DNA of 6,898 bases from CAIZLB01 sp039795875 (GTDB taxonomy: Bacteria > Patescibacteriota > Minisyncoccia > Phycocordibacterales > CAIZLB01), in contig JBDKKY010000028.1 in the NCBI GenBank assembly GCA_039795875.1, forward strand, positions 1-6,898. Reading direction: 5' to 3'. Positions within the stretch are counted from its first letter, which is position 1. Each line of letters starts with the position of its first letter. The notes under the pieces are model-generated. The model did no database searches. It worked only from the letters and a program-made list of their open reading frames with translations, and was not told where the DNA came from. The position numbers and the translations under genes are program-made. Shown piece by piece: positions 1 to 5,512 of this stretch.

Positions 1-2
1 AC

Positions 3-638
3 GACGAATCTTTGGCTCGAGAAATCATTGAGTCACAAATATTTTTCCGCGAGTTTAAATCACAACTACATCGCTATTTGGCCATTCATCGAAGCATTTG
101 GGAAAAAATTCAGCAGATCAAAGAAGGGAAGGTGATTAAGGGTACCAATATCGACATATTACGGAATGAACTTTCCTCATATCAAAAGACTATTAACTTG
201 ATTGGCGCCCGGATTGACCAGATGCCAACCTATGTACGAACCCGGCAAAAGATTACCGGTACGAAGAAGATCGATGACTATCTTGAGCCATTATTCCAGT
301 CAAAGTTTGAGACTTTGCTGGATACTCATGCATATATTCAACAGTTGTGGGGTATGACTAAAAACTATCTCGGATCTACTCTCGAATTGTTCAATGATCT
401 GCAGGCCAAGAGTACCAAAAACAGTCTATCATCATTGCAGTTGGTAACAACAGTTGGTGCTGTATCTGGAGTTCTAGGGTATTTTACTGCCAATAAATGG
501 CCGCAATTTACCTACATAGGAATCTCGTACTTTGCCTTATTGCTCTTACTGACCTGGATCGTGAACAAGACCATTTCTACCATTTTCAAAAATAAAGTGT
601 ATACGATCAAAGACGACGGGTTGAATAAGGGGTTATAG
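3..638 (+). CDS. C-terminal part of a two-helix membrane protein, CorA-like topology (5' end cut by window)
   Basis: The frame is open to the left edge. The first possible start inside the window is TTG at 12, with no promoter or ribosome site, so the gene most likely begins upstream. Counting from that TTG, residues 1-135 are soluble, charged and mostly helical. Two hydrophobic helices follow at about 141-159 and 167-189, joined by a loop of roughly ten residues, and a short basic tail. A long helix running into two C-terminal membrane helices with a short loop is the layout of CorA/Mrs2 magnesium channels, and the segment before the first helix resembles the CorA stalk. The Gly-Met-Asn signature expected after that helix is absent; the sequence there reads GYFTANKWP. 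I therefore call only a CorA-like topology. It could equally be an unrelated coiled-coil membrane anchor. The stop is TAG, 30 bases before the next gene. Confidence 0.6.
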   Translation, partial: DESLAREIIESQIFFREFKSQLHRYLAIHRSIWEKIQQIKEGKVIKGTNIDILRNELSSYQKTINLIGARIDQMPTYVRTRQKITGTKKIDDYLEPLFQSKFETLLDTHAYIQQLWGMTKNYLGSTLELFNDLQAKSTKNSLSSLQLVTTVGAVSGVLGYFTANKWPQFTYIGISYFALLLLLTWIVNKTISTIFKNKVYTIKDDGLNKGL

Positions 639-648
639 CTACACCCCA

Positions 649-671
649 ATATGTTATAATATTCCCATATG
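649..671 (+). promoter_or_regulatory. Extended -10 promoter for the CYTH gene, leaderless
   Basis: TATAAT at 655-660 is a perfect consensus and is preceded by TGT at 652-654, giving TGN-TATAAT. Eight bases separate it from the ATG at 669, so transcription should begin within a couple of bases of the start codon. No -35 hexamer is visible at the normal spacing. It lies wholly in the 30-base gap between two genes. Confidence 0.7.
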
Positions 672-1226
672 TACGAAGTCGAATGTAAAGTAGAAATCAC
701 TGAAGCGGAATCAAAACAGTTTCCCAATCAATGTAAAGAACACAATTTCCAGTTCAAAGGAAGTACGGCTCAGCATGATGTATATATAGAAGCAACACAA
801 TCTCCTCATGGCGGTAATGATTTGAAGCGATATAGAAATGAAGACGGCAGATATGTGTATACTGAAAAGATCTGGGAGAAGGCGCAAGATGGGACTTTGG
901 CGCGGAGAGAAAATGAGCACGAAGTTACCGTAGAAGAATTTGAACGAGAAATCAATAAATATCCTGACGCCGTTACCATCAAAAAAGAACGAGCTTGGTT
1001 TAAAGGGAATTACAATGATGAAGCGATTAGCCTGACTATTGATAGTGTAAAATTTAATCATTCACCACGGATGAGATACTTTGTTGAGGCTGAGATAGGT
1101 GTCGATGACGTAGAGCAGGTGGCCGAGACTAAAGGTAGGATTGTGGGATTTTTGAAGGTCTTACTGGCACGAACTGAGATCAAAGAGTCTCCAGGTATGT
1201 TCACTATGGCATTTAAGCAGCTCTAG
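669..1226 (+). CDS. CYTH-domain (triphosphate tunnel) protein
   Basis: This 185-residue protein matches the CYTH superfamily (CyaB-like adenylate cyclases, thiamine triphosphatases and inorganic triphosphatases), which binds triphosphate and a divalent metal inside an eight-stranded beta tunnel. The diagnostic N-terminal ExExK motif is E3-V-E5-C-K7. Other expected charged strands follow in order: LKRYR (R54, R56), YTEK (K67), KKER (105-108), LTIDS (D125) and FVEAE (E140, E142). The length is normal for a stand-alone CYTH domain, with no fused CHAD domain. The likely reaction is hydrolysis of a nucleoside, thiamine or inorganic triphosphate in the cytoplasm; the substrate cannot be read from sequence. 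The ATG is fixed by the promoter box ending eight bases upstream. No Shine-Dalgarno is present. The gene appears to be transcribed alone. Confidence 0.88.
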   Translation: MYEVECKVEITEAESKQFPNQCKEHNFQFKGSTAQHDVYIEATQSPHGGNDLKRYRNEDGRYVYTEKIWEKAQDGTLARRENEHEVTVEEFEREINKYPDAVTIKKERAWFKGNYNDEAISLTIDSVKFNHSPRMRYFVEAEIGVDDVEQVAETKGRIVGFLKVLLARTEIKESPGMFTMAFKQL

Positions 1227-1241
1227 CGGTGCATAACCGAT

Positions 1242-1347
1242 TTGTAGAGTATATAAATAAGGAATACACTATAGATGTGTGGCCTGTGTGGGTTACACAC
1301 TGCTAAACTAAGCCGAAAACCCAAACAAACTAACCGAAATACATCCT
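1242..1347 (+). promoter_or_regulatory. Candidate promoter and A/C-rich untranslated leader for the 1348 gene
   Basis: This is one of the two longest gaps in the window (1227-1347). A weak promoter, TTGTAG (1242-1247), 17 bases, then TACACT (1265-1270), would start RNA near 1277 and give a leader of about 70 bases. TATAAA at 1252-1257 is an alternative -10. The last 35 bases before the ATG are almost free of G and look unstructured. Upstream, two GTGTG segments (1277-1281 and 1286-1290) could compete for one CACAC (1296-1300), giving two alternative small hairpins. Which promoter is used is uncertain. Confidence 0.35.
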
Positions 1348-1358
1348 ATGAACTTTAG
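1275..1358 (+). CDS. Possible 27-residue leader ORF overlapping the next start
   Basis: An ATG at 1275 opens a 27-codon frame beginning MCGLCG, with two cysteines in a CxxC spacing and a basic, polar remainder. It ends with TAG at 1356-1358, eleven bases inside the following gene and in a different frame. It lies only four bases after the TACACT box, so it would be the first AUG near the 5' end of the RNA. The overlap would permit translational coupling to the 1348 gene. No family is recognised, and a short frame like this can occur by chance. Confidence 0.2.
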   Translation: MCGLCGLHTAKLSRKPKQTNRNTSYEL

Positions 1359-1782
1359 CGACAACCTCCCCATTGTGGCAGTTCTTCTAATTTTACTAAC
1401 AATTGTGATCGTCCGTGTGGTGCGACGGCGCAACTACGAACGATCCCTCAGTCGGCAGACTGACCTTGTTGAGATTCGAAGTCAACTCACTAAGTGGCGA
1501 GAAAAACTTGCTCTCATTTTAGCCCAAGATCACGTCCCTCAGAGTGATGTTCGCTGGCGTATAGCGCGTGGAGAGAGCACCTCTCTTTCCGCGGGCGAAT
1601 GTCGAATGCGTATCGACAAGATCTATCGTGAGTTATCCGATAAGGTAAGATACCCAAATGCGTTGGCTCCGGTTGAGACGGGTGCAAAACCTGTACCTGA
1701 CAAAGTAGCCAAAGTACGTGATCTCGAACAAGCCAATAGAGCCTGGAGGCAGAGAGGGGCTCTGCCCTCAGTCAAAATGTAA
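1348..1782 (+). CDS. Unrecognised single-pass membrane protein with basic cytoplasmic domain
   Basis: I do not recognise the family. This 144-residue protein has a hydrophobic helix at about residues 8-25, immediately followed by a basic cluster (RVVRRR, 23-28). By the positive-inside rule the long C-terminal part should face the cytoplasm. Residues 30-60 and 85-100 look helical and amphipathic. A proline-rich linker (103-118) precedes a charged C-terminal helix. There is one cysteine and no catalytic motif that I can see. Base composition is visibly richer in G+C than the adjacent genes. Unlike most genes here it has no -10 box directly before its ATG, and it may have a real leader. It is transcribed alone or with the small upstream frame, and ends just before a strong hairpin. 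Confidence 0.65.
   Translation: MNFSDNLPIVAVLLILLTIVIVRVVRRRNYERSLSRQTDLVEIRSQLTKWREKLALILAQDHVPQSDVRWRIARGESTSLSAGECRMRIDKIYRELSDKVRYPNALAPVETGAKPVPDKVAKVRDLEQANRAWRQRGALPSVKM
1748..1766. repeat. Perfect 7-bp inverted repeat inside the 3' end of the 1348 gene
   Basis: GGCAGAG (1748-1754) and its exact reverse complement CTCTGCC (1760-1766) are separated by AGGGG. This GC-rich hairpin sits in the last codons of the gene, about 25 bases before the larger terminator-like hairpin, so the mRNA would carry two tandem stem-loops at its 3' end. Confidence 0.5.
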
Positions 1783-1789
1783 GAGCAAA

Positions 1790-1833
1790 CACAACACATC
1801 ATCTAACTCCCCGGTTAGGTGGTGTTGTTTGTT
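1790..1833 (+). terminator. Long terminator-like hairpin after the 1348 gene
   Basis: The arm ending at 1807 pairs with the arm starting at 1814 for at least 12 consecutive pairs, two of them G-T wobbles. The loop is the six bases TCCCCG, and imperfect pairing continues outwards. The 3' arm is T-rich (TGTTGTTTGTTGT) rather than a clean T run. It begins within ten bases of the stop codon and lies upstream of the next promoter, so its position suits termination. Confidence 0.6.
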
Positions 1834-1873
1834 GTAAACAGACAATCGAGTCAAGTCCCTCGTCAAATAAGTA

Positions 1874-1891
1874 TGCTATAGTGTCGCTATG
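1874..1891 (+). promoter_or_regulatory. Extended -10 promoter for the HAD/phosphatase unit, leaderless
   Basis: TGC-TATAGT spans 1874-1882. Exactly six bases separate it from the ATG at 1889, so the A of the start codon falls at the expected +1. No -35 box is evident. This promoter supports 1889 as the true start of the frameshifted gene, rather than a GTG at 1938 lying 55 bases beyond the box. Confidence 0.65.
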
Positions 1892-2513
1892 AAAAAGACT
1901 ATTATTTTTTGATCTAGACGGAGTTATCTTTGATTCGGTGAAGTTGATGCATGATTTGACATTGTCGTCCTACAAAGATGTCGGTATGCAAGAAGTTCGG
2001 GATCTTCACAAGGGAAATATGGTAGAAGAATTGGCTAAGATAAAAGATAGAGCCATTGAAGAAACAGACGAAGACCTGGCTGAATGGATGAGGGTCTACA
2101 GCGCCAATAAACTGAAAGTTCCTATGTATGACGGTATAAAAGATGTTCTAAATCGTTTACACGAAAAAGCCAATCTCGTCATCAACACTTCTGCCATTAA
2201 AGAAAACTGTCTGCCTCTACTGGAACGTGATGGCATCCTGGATCTATTTTCTTTTATTGCTTCTCGTGAACTAAGTACCAGTAAAATAGAAAAATTTAAA
2301 GTTATTGCGGAACGATTTAGTACTCAGGTCGAAGAGATGCTGTTTATCACTGATACCATTGGCGATATCCGCGAAGCTTATGCTGCCAAAGTTCCAACCA
2401 TTGCTGTAACTTGGGGAGTCCATACAGCAGAGGAATTTTCACACGAGCCAGCGGACTCTATTCTCGCTATTGTGAATACTACAGACGAATTAGAAACATT
2501 GCTATTGAAATAA
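1889..2513 (+). CDS. HAD-superfamily hydrolase, interrupted by a one-base frameshift at codon 8
   Basis: The ATG at 1889 gives MKKTIIF and then meets TGA at 1910-1912. Dropping one T from the T6 run (1905-1910) restores a 207-residue HAD phosphatase with motif I DLDGVIFDS (nucleophile D8, acid D10). Motif II is around T100/S101 in INTS. The conserved lysine of motif III is K132 or K135. Motif IV is FITDTIGDI (D155, D159), followed by the usual TIAVTWG strand. The fold resembles phosphoglycolate phosphatase/beta-phosphoglucomutase-like enzymes with a small helical cap; the substrate is unknown. Without the shift, the only continuous frame starts at GTG 1938 and lacks both catalytic aspartates, so it would be inactive. 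Causes could be a sequencing indel, a genuine mutation or recoding at UUU-UGA. It ends one base before the next gene, implying translational coupling. Confidence 0.8.
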
Positions 2514-2514
2514 T

Positions 2515-2931
2515 ATGAAAACAATTTTTGTTTGCCGAGGAAATGTTGCCCGAAGCCAAATGGCAGAAATTTTTTATAATGAATTGCATTCGGAGAATCC
2601 ATCGGTGTCTGCCGGAACAAAAGTGTTTAATAAAGAAGGAGTTTCTCAAGATGGAACGAGGTTGGAAACGCTCACTAACTCCGAAGCACTATTTGAGTCA
2701 ATGGATGAGATCGGTATTGATCTGCGGCCGTATGTTCGGGTTCAATTGACCCCCGAGATGTTGGAAGGTTTTGAGCGGGTGATTGTTATGGCTGAGCCGG
2801 AGACAATCCCGGAATACCTGCAAAATAATCCACATATGACATATTGGGAAGTAGAAGATCCAAAAGGTCAAAGTCTTGAGAGGACAAGAGAGATACCGGA
2901 GCAGATTCGGGGATTGGTGAGGGGTCTGTAG
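2515..2931 (+). CDS. Low-molecular-weight protein tyrosine phosphatase-like protein
   Basis: This 138-residue protein begins with a beta strand and the phosphate-binding loop C7-R-G-N-V-A-R13-S14, the CX5R(S) signature of the LMW-PTP/ArsC fold, followed by QMAE as in many members. The general acid is expected in an Asp-Pro pair near the C-terminus and is present as D115-P116. Length is near normal (about 140-155). C7 is the only cysteine, so the second and third redox cysteines of thioredoxin-linked arsenate reductase are missing, which favours a phosphatase. Family members dephosphorylate phosphotyrosine or small phosphoesters in the cytoplasm. The ATG lies one base after the HAD stop with no Shine-Dalgarno, so it is probably translated by coupling within a two-gene unit. 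The TAG stop is followed after 19 bases by the next gene. Confidence 0.82.
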   Translation: MKTIFVCRGNVARSQMAEIFYNELHSENPSVSAGTKVFNKEGVSQDGTRLETLTNSEALFESMDEIGIDLRPYVRVQLTPEMLEGFERVIVMAEPETIPEYLQNNPHMTYWEVEDPKGQSLERTREIPEQIRGLVRGL

Positions 2932-2935
2932 AGGA

Positions 2936-2953
2936 TGATATAATAGGGATATG
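2936..2953 (+). promoter_or_regulatory. Extended -10 promoter for the Nudix gene, leaderless
   Basis: TGA-TATAAT spans 2936-2944, a perfect -10 hexamer with the TGN extension. Six bases (AGGGAT) precede the ATG at 2951, placing its A at +1. The AGGG in that spacer touches the start codon too closely to be a working ribosome site. No -35 box at 17 bases is evident. Confidence 0.7.
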
Positions 2954-3433
2954 ACACAAGATATTCCATATTTTGAAGATCTACAAAATCCGGTTCGCCC
3001 AGATAAGCGCACCGTTGAGAGAAATATGGCTCAGGCAATTGTCTGGGATAAAAGCAAGAATGTCATTTTGTGCATGCACTGGCCAGAGCTTGGATGGAAG
3101 ACTCTGGTATTGGGTGGAGTAGAAGAAGGAGAAGATATGGTAGAGGCGGCTAAGAGGGAGATAGCTGAAGAAACAGGCTACATGGATGTTAAATTTATAT
3201 GTGAAGTAGGACAAACAAAAGGTGCATTTTTTGCTATCAATAAAGATGAGAATAGAATATCGAACGGTACAGGACTATTGTTTGAATTAATAACTGAAGC
3301 TCGACGAGAAGTGGACGAAGCAGAGACTAAAAAACATGGTAGTCACTGGATACCTGTAGATGAAGTTATGAATTTTGTAAATATCGAGGCTCAACAATAC
3401 ATGCTTAAAAAAGCTTTCGAGAAAATGATATAA
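2951..3433 (+). CDS. Nudix hydrolase
   Basis: This 160-residue protein carries a complete Nudix box at residues 55-77: G55, E61, R69-E70, E73-E74, G76 and Y77 match GX5EX7REUXEEXGU at every fixed position. The glutamates coordinate Mg2+ for hydrolysis of a nucleoside diphosphate linked to another moiety. An N-terminal segment (1-23, with NPVRPDKRTVERN) precedes the first strand, and the C-terminal WIPVDEV is the usual last strand before a helix. The N-terminal segment, LGWKTLVLGGVEEGED and the ENR...E...KKH stretch recall the Nudix-like module I remember being inserted in some CPR leucyl-tRNA synthetases; that comparison is from memory and unverified. The substrate is unknown. It has its own promoter and a leaderless start. 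Its last codons and stop form the next gene's promoter. Confidence 0.88.
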   Translation: MTQDIPYFEDLQNPVRPDKRTVERNMAQAIVWDKSKNVILCMHWPELGWKTLVLGGVEEGEDMVEAAKREIAEETGYMDVKFICEVGQTKGAFFAINKDENRISNGTGLLFELITEARREVDEAETKKHGSHWIPVDEVMNFVNIEAQQYMLKKAFEKMI

Positions 3434-3444
3434 TATCTCCCATG
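3426..3444 (+). promoter_or_regulatory. Extended -10 promoter overlapping the Nudix stop codon
   Basis: TGA-TATAAT spans 3426-3434. The final codons of the Nudix gene (ATG ATA TAA) plus the next T supply the whole element, so one sequence encodes the protein end and the downstream promoter. Seven bases separate it from the ATG at 3442, predicting a leaderless mRNA. Confidence 0.65.
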
Positions 3445-4239
3445 AACAAAAAAACTTGGATTGTTGTCATATTGGTTATCATCGTTACTGCTCTGGTGAC
3501 CTGGTATGTCACTAAACAAAAAGGAAATGTTGAGACTCAACCTCATATCATAAATCCCACAGCGACAACCACAAAAACTGCATTCGAAGTTAAAACACTA
3601 AACTATTCCGTTCCACCAAACAAAGCAGTATTTGAATATATTCAATTTCCAAATCAACCAGCCCGGTCAGCCTTGGCCAAATTGAATTTAACTATTGAAA
3701 GTGCCTCCAACTCTGCATTTAAAACAGCGACCAAAGAACTGGATGGCAATTTAAAAGATTTACAAAAATACGGGATGAACTTAGAGGGCAGAGAGTTTGT
3801 CCATCAACATGAGATAGATAAAGATAGGGTATATGTAAATGACACGACAGGATTGGTCTCAATAGTTTTCGAAAATTATGTTGACTTTGGTGGTGCTCAC
3901 GGATCATTCTTCTATGGATCGATCGTGTATGATCTCAAAACCGGTGATGAGGTTAAGCTGTCCGATCTGCTGACTGGTGACTACAATACTTTCTTGAATG
4001 CATATGTCGGAGAGCAAGTCGCCAGCAAAACAGCCGTTTGTAAAAACTGTGAAAACTTAGAAGGGAAAATTGATGCAGTCGAGGGCAAGACAGTTTCAGA
4101 TTCATTTGCTTTAACTGCCGATGGTATGACTCTCCTCTATGGGGCCTATGACCTGGGATCATATGCTGCAACAGCCTCAGGGCAAGAGATATTTGTTCCC
4201 AAAGAAAAACTTAAGGCTTTCATAAAACGAGATTGGTAA
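3442..4239 (+). CDS. Membrane-anchored DUF3298/RsiV-like extracytoplasmic protein
   Basis: This 265-residue protein has an N-terminal signal anchor (KK at 3-4, hydrophobic 6-22) with no obvious lipobox, then a polar, Thr-rich linker (29-47), so the rest should lie outside the cytoplasm. The C-terminal half matches the DUF4163/DUF3298 architecture known from RsiV and PdaC-type proteins. It has a beta-rich stretch ending in the hallmark GGAHG (150-154), then YDLKTGDEVKLSDLL (163-177), an acidic helical region, and the closing strand LLYGAYDLGSYAATASGQEIF with VPKEKLKAFI. The second half of GGAHP is altered (G for P). C200 and C203 form a CKNC pair not typical of the domain. In RsiV this domain binds lysozyme, but many homologues have no known role and no sigma-factor gene lies next door. 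The start is set by the upstream promoter. Confidence 0.75.
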   Translation: MNKKTWIVVILVIIVTALVTWYVTKQKGNVETQPHIINPTATTTKTAFEVKTLNYSVPPNKAVFEYIQFPNQPARSALAKLNLTIESASNSAFKTATKELDGNLKDLQKYGMNLEGREFVHQHEIDKDRVYVNDTTGLVSIVFENYVDFGGAHGSFFYGSIVYDLKTGDEVKLSDLLTGDYNTFLNAYVGEQVASKTAVCKNCENLEGKIDAVEGKTVSDSFALTADGMTLLYGAYDLGSYAATASGQEIFVPKEKLKAFIKRDW

Positions 4240-4257
4240 ATATATAATCAAATATCC

Positions 4258-4275
4258 TGCTATACTATATCCATG
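4258..4275 (+). promoter_or_regulatory. Extended -10 promoter for the STAS-like gene, leaderless
   Basis: TGC-TATACT spans 4258-4266, and six bases (ATATCC) lead to the ATG at 4273, so the A of AUG is the predicted +1. It lies in a 33-base AT-rich gap. No -35 hexamer is seen at normal spacing. Confidence 0.65.
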
Positions 4276-4659
4276 AGTCAGACTATAAACACCACTGTTG
4301 AGCCTCAAGGCTATATTATGATTGTCTTCAATGGAGACCTAGTTGAAGGATCTGTTGAAGTTTTTAAAAAAGAATTGTCAGAAGCATCTGTATTGATTCA
4401 AAAGGAGCATCATGAGCATGGCAAAAAAGTTCGTATCTTATTGGATACCACAAACTTTACTGGTAACTATGCACTGGCAGCTTTAGCGGCGTTGGTAGAA
4501 TTTGCAAAGTTCAATAAAGCCTTCGTAGAAAAGACGGCTAGTTTTGGGGGGTCTGAGAAGGTCCACATGGCAGGAGAAGCCGCGATCGCTCTGTCTGGCA
4601 GAGACAATATTCATATGTTTAAAAACAAAGTTGACGCCGTGATGTGGCTTCTGGGTTAG
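4273..4659 (+). CDS. STAS / SpoIIAA-like domain protein
   Basis: This 128-residue cytoplasmic protein alternates beta strands and amphipathic helices as expected for a STAS (SpoIIAA-like) fold. A first strand GYIMIVFNGDL (13-23) is followed by a helix (27-45), then a central strand KVRILLDTTNFTG (52-64), then an Ala-rich helix (67-79), and a last strand before the C-terminal helix that ends in DAVMWLL. In anti-sigma-factor antagonists the residue after the central strand is a phosphorylated Ser or Thr. Here T59, T60 or T63 could fill that place, though the family more often labelled SpoIIAA-like has no proven phosphorylation. No kinase or sigma factor is adjacent. There is no signal peptide or cysteine. 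It has its own promoter; the stop lies 20 bases before the permease. Confidence 0.6.
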   Translation: MSQTINTTVEPQGYIMIVFNGDLVEGSVEVFKKELSEASVLIQKEHHEHGKKVRILLDTTNFTGNYALAALAALVEFAKFNKAFVEKTASFGGSEKVHMAGEAAIALSGRDNIHMFKNKVDAVMWLLG

Positions 4660-4664
4660 GCTGG

Positions 4665-4682
4665 TGTATACTAAAATACATG
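4665..4682 (+). promoter_or_regulatory. -10 promoter box for the ABC permease-ATPase operon
   Basis: TATACT at 4667-4672 is directly preceded by TG (4665-4666), without the usual one-base gap of an extended -10. Seven bases separate it from the ATG at 4680. It occupies almost all of the 20-base gap after the STAS-like gene and decides the start: an in-frame GTG at 4644 lies upstream of the box, inside the previous gene. Confidence 0.55.
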
Positions 4683-5507
4683 TTCTCATCGCTACGAAAA
4701 CAGATCAAACAAGCAGCCGTGATCATTCGTTTCGCGTGGGTGAGGCAGCTGAATTTTCGGTTTAGTATTGCGGCTTACCGAGTGGGGGAGATCTTGGAAA
4801 TCTTGGTGCTGATTGCCATGTGGACGTCTATTTATGCCAGTAGCGGGGGTGGAATGGCCATAAAAGGATTTACTCTGCCGGAAATGATCACATATGTCTT
4901 GATTGGTAACCTGTGTATGATGTTGACCAGAAATTATCTGCCATCACTGGTCTCAAGAGATATTACGGAAGGCAAGTTGTCCATGGCCCTTGTCAGACCT
5001 ATCTCATATATGAAGTATGTCTTTTTGAATGAATTTGGAAGAGTTGCTATCACCACAATCATGGCTGTAGTTTCTCAAATCATTATAATCTCGTTTTTCT
5101 TGGACAAGATTGTCATCAACGGTGACCCTGCGTATCTCCTGGTTGTTATTGTGATGCTTTTGCTGGCTTTTATCACAGAACTTATAATGGGCTTTATAAT
5201 TGGGACACTGGCTTTTTGGACTGACGAGATCGAGGGTCCACTGACCGCTATTGATCGGATCAAGAGATTTTTTGCCGGAGGTTATTTCCCTCTCAGCTTG
5301 TTACCCATCGGGGTAGCCACCTTCGCCAGTTATTTACCCTTCGCGTATTCGTTTTTCGTTCCAGCCCAACTGTATCTAAAAAAGATGACGATACAGGAAG
5401 GGTTGATGGGACTTGTGGTGCAAGTCGGCTGGATTACAATCTTGTCTTTAGTGTTGAAAATTGTATGGTCACGCGGTCTTAAAAAATATGAAGCTAGTGG
5501 ATCATAA
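4680..5507 (+). CDS. ABC-2 type transporter permease (COG4587-like)
   Basis: This 275-residue integral membrane protein has about six hydrophobic segments, near residues 37-54, 68-84, 121-141, 150-178, 203-222 and 243-263. The cytoplasmic loop RDITEGKLSMALVRPIS (93-109) is the hallmark of the ABC-2/DUF990-type permeases of COG4587/COG3694, where a conserved reG.l...LvRP motif follows the second helix. FRFSIAAYRVGE near the N-terminus and GGYFPLSLLP near 200-209 fit the same family. It would form the membrane channel of an ABC system, probably an exporter, driven by the ATPase encoded five bases downstream; the cargo is unknown. A longer reading from GTG 4644 would overlap the previous gene and start before the promoter, so ATG 4680 is preferred. 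No partner permease gene lies in the window, so the pair may be a homodimer or use a partner encoded elsewhere. Confidence 0.85.
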   Translation: MFSSLRKQIKQAAVIIRFAWVRQLNFRFSIAAYRVGEILEILVLIAMWTSIYASSGGGMAIKGFTLPEMITYVLIGNLCMMLTRNYLPSLVSRDITEGKLSMALVRPISYMKYVFLNEFGRVAITTIMAVVSQIIIISFFLDKIVINGDPAYLLVVIVMLLLAFITELIMGFIIGTLAFWTDEIEGPLTAIDRIKRFFAGGYFPLSLLPIGVATFASYLPFAYSFFVPAQLYLKKMTIQEGLMGLVVQVGWITILSLVLKIVWSRGLKKYEASGS

Positions 5508-5512
5508 AAAAT

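Noticed and set aside
711..1061. Minus-strand frame of 116 codons opposite the CYTH gene
   Set aside because: It is the complement of a well-supported coding frame, has no family resemblance and no promoter.
1910..1912. UGA recoded as glycine (code 25)
   Set aside because: Reading through the TGA in the original frame gives no HAD motif and meets more TGA codons soon; other genes use TGA as a normal stop.
1938..2513. HAD protein starting at GTG 1938 as a complete gene
   Set aside because: It would lack motif I with both catalytic aspartates, has no promoter or ribosome site nearby, and the missing 16 residues are encoded just upstream in a +1-shifted frame.
2515..2931. Arsenate reductase (ArsC)
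   Set aside because: C7 is the only cysteine; the thioredoxin-linked enzyme needs two more, and no ars genes are adjacent.
2945..2950. AGGGAT before ATG 2951 as a Shine-Dalgarno site
   Set aside because: It abuts the start codon with no usable spacing and probably lies upstream of the transcription start.
4644..4682. GTG start at 4644 extending the permease by 12 residues
   Set aside because: It overlaps the STAS-like gene and lies upstream of the TATACT box that sits seven bases before ATG 4680; the added residues are not typical of the family.
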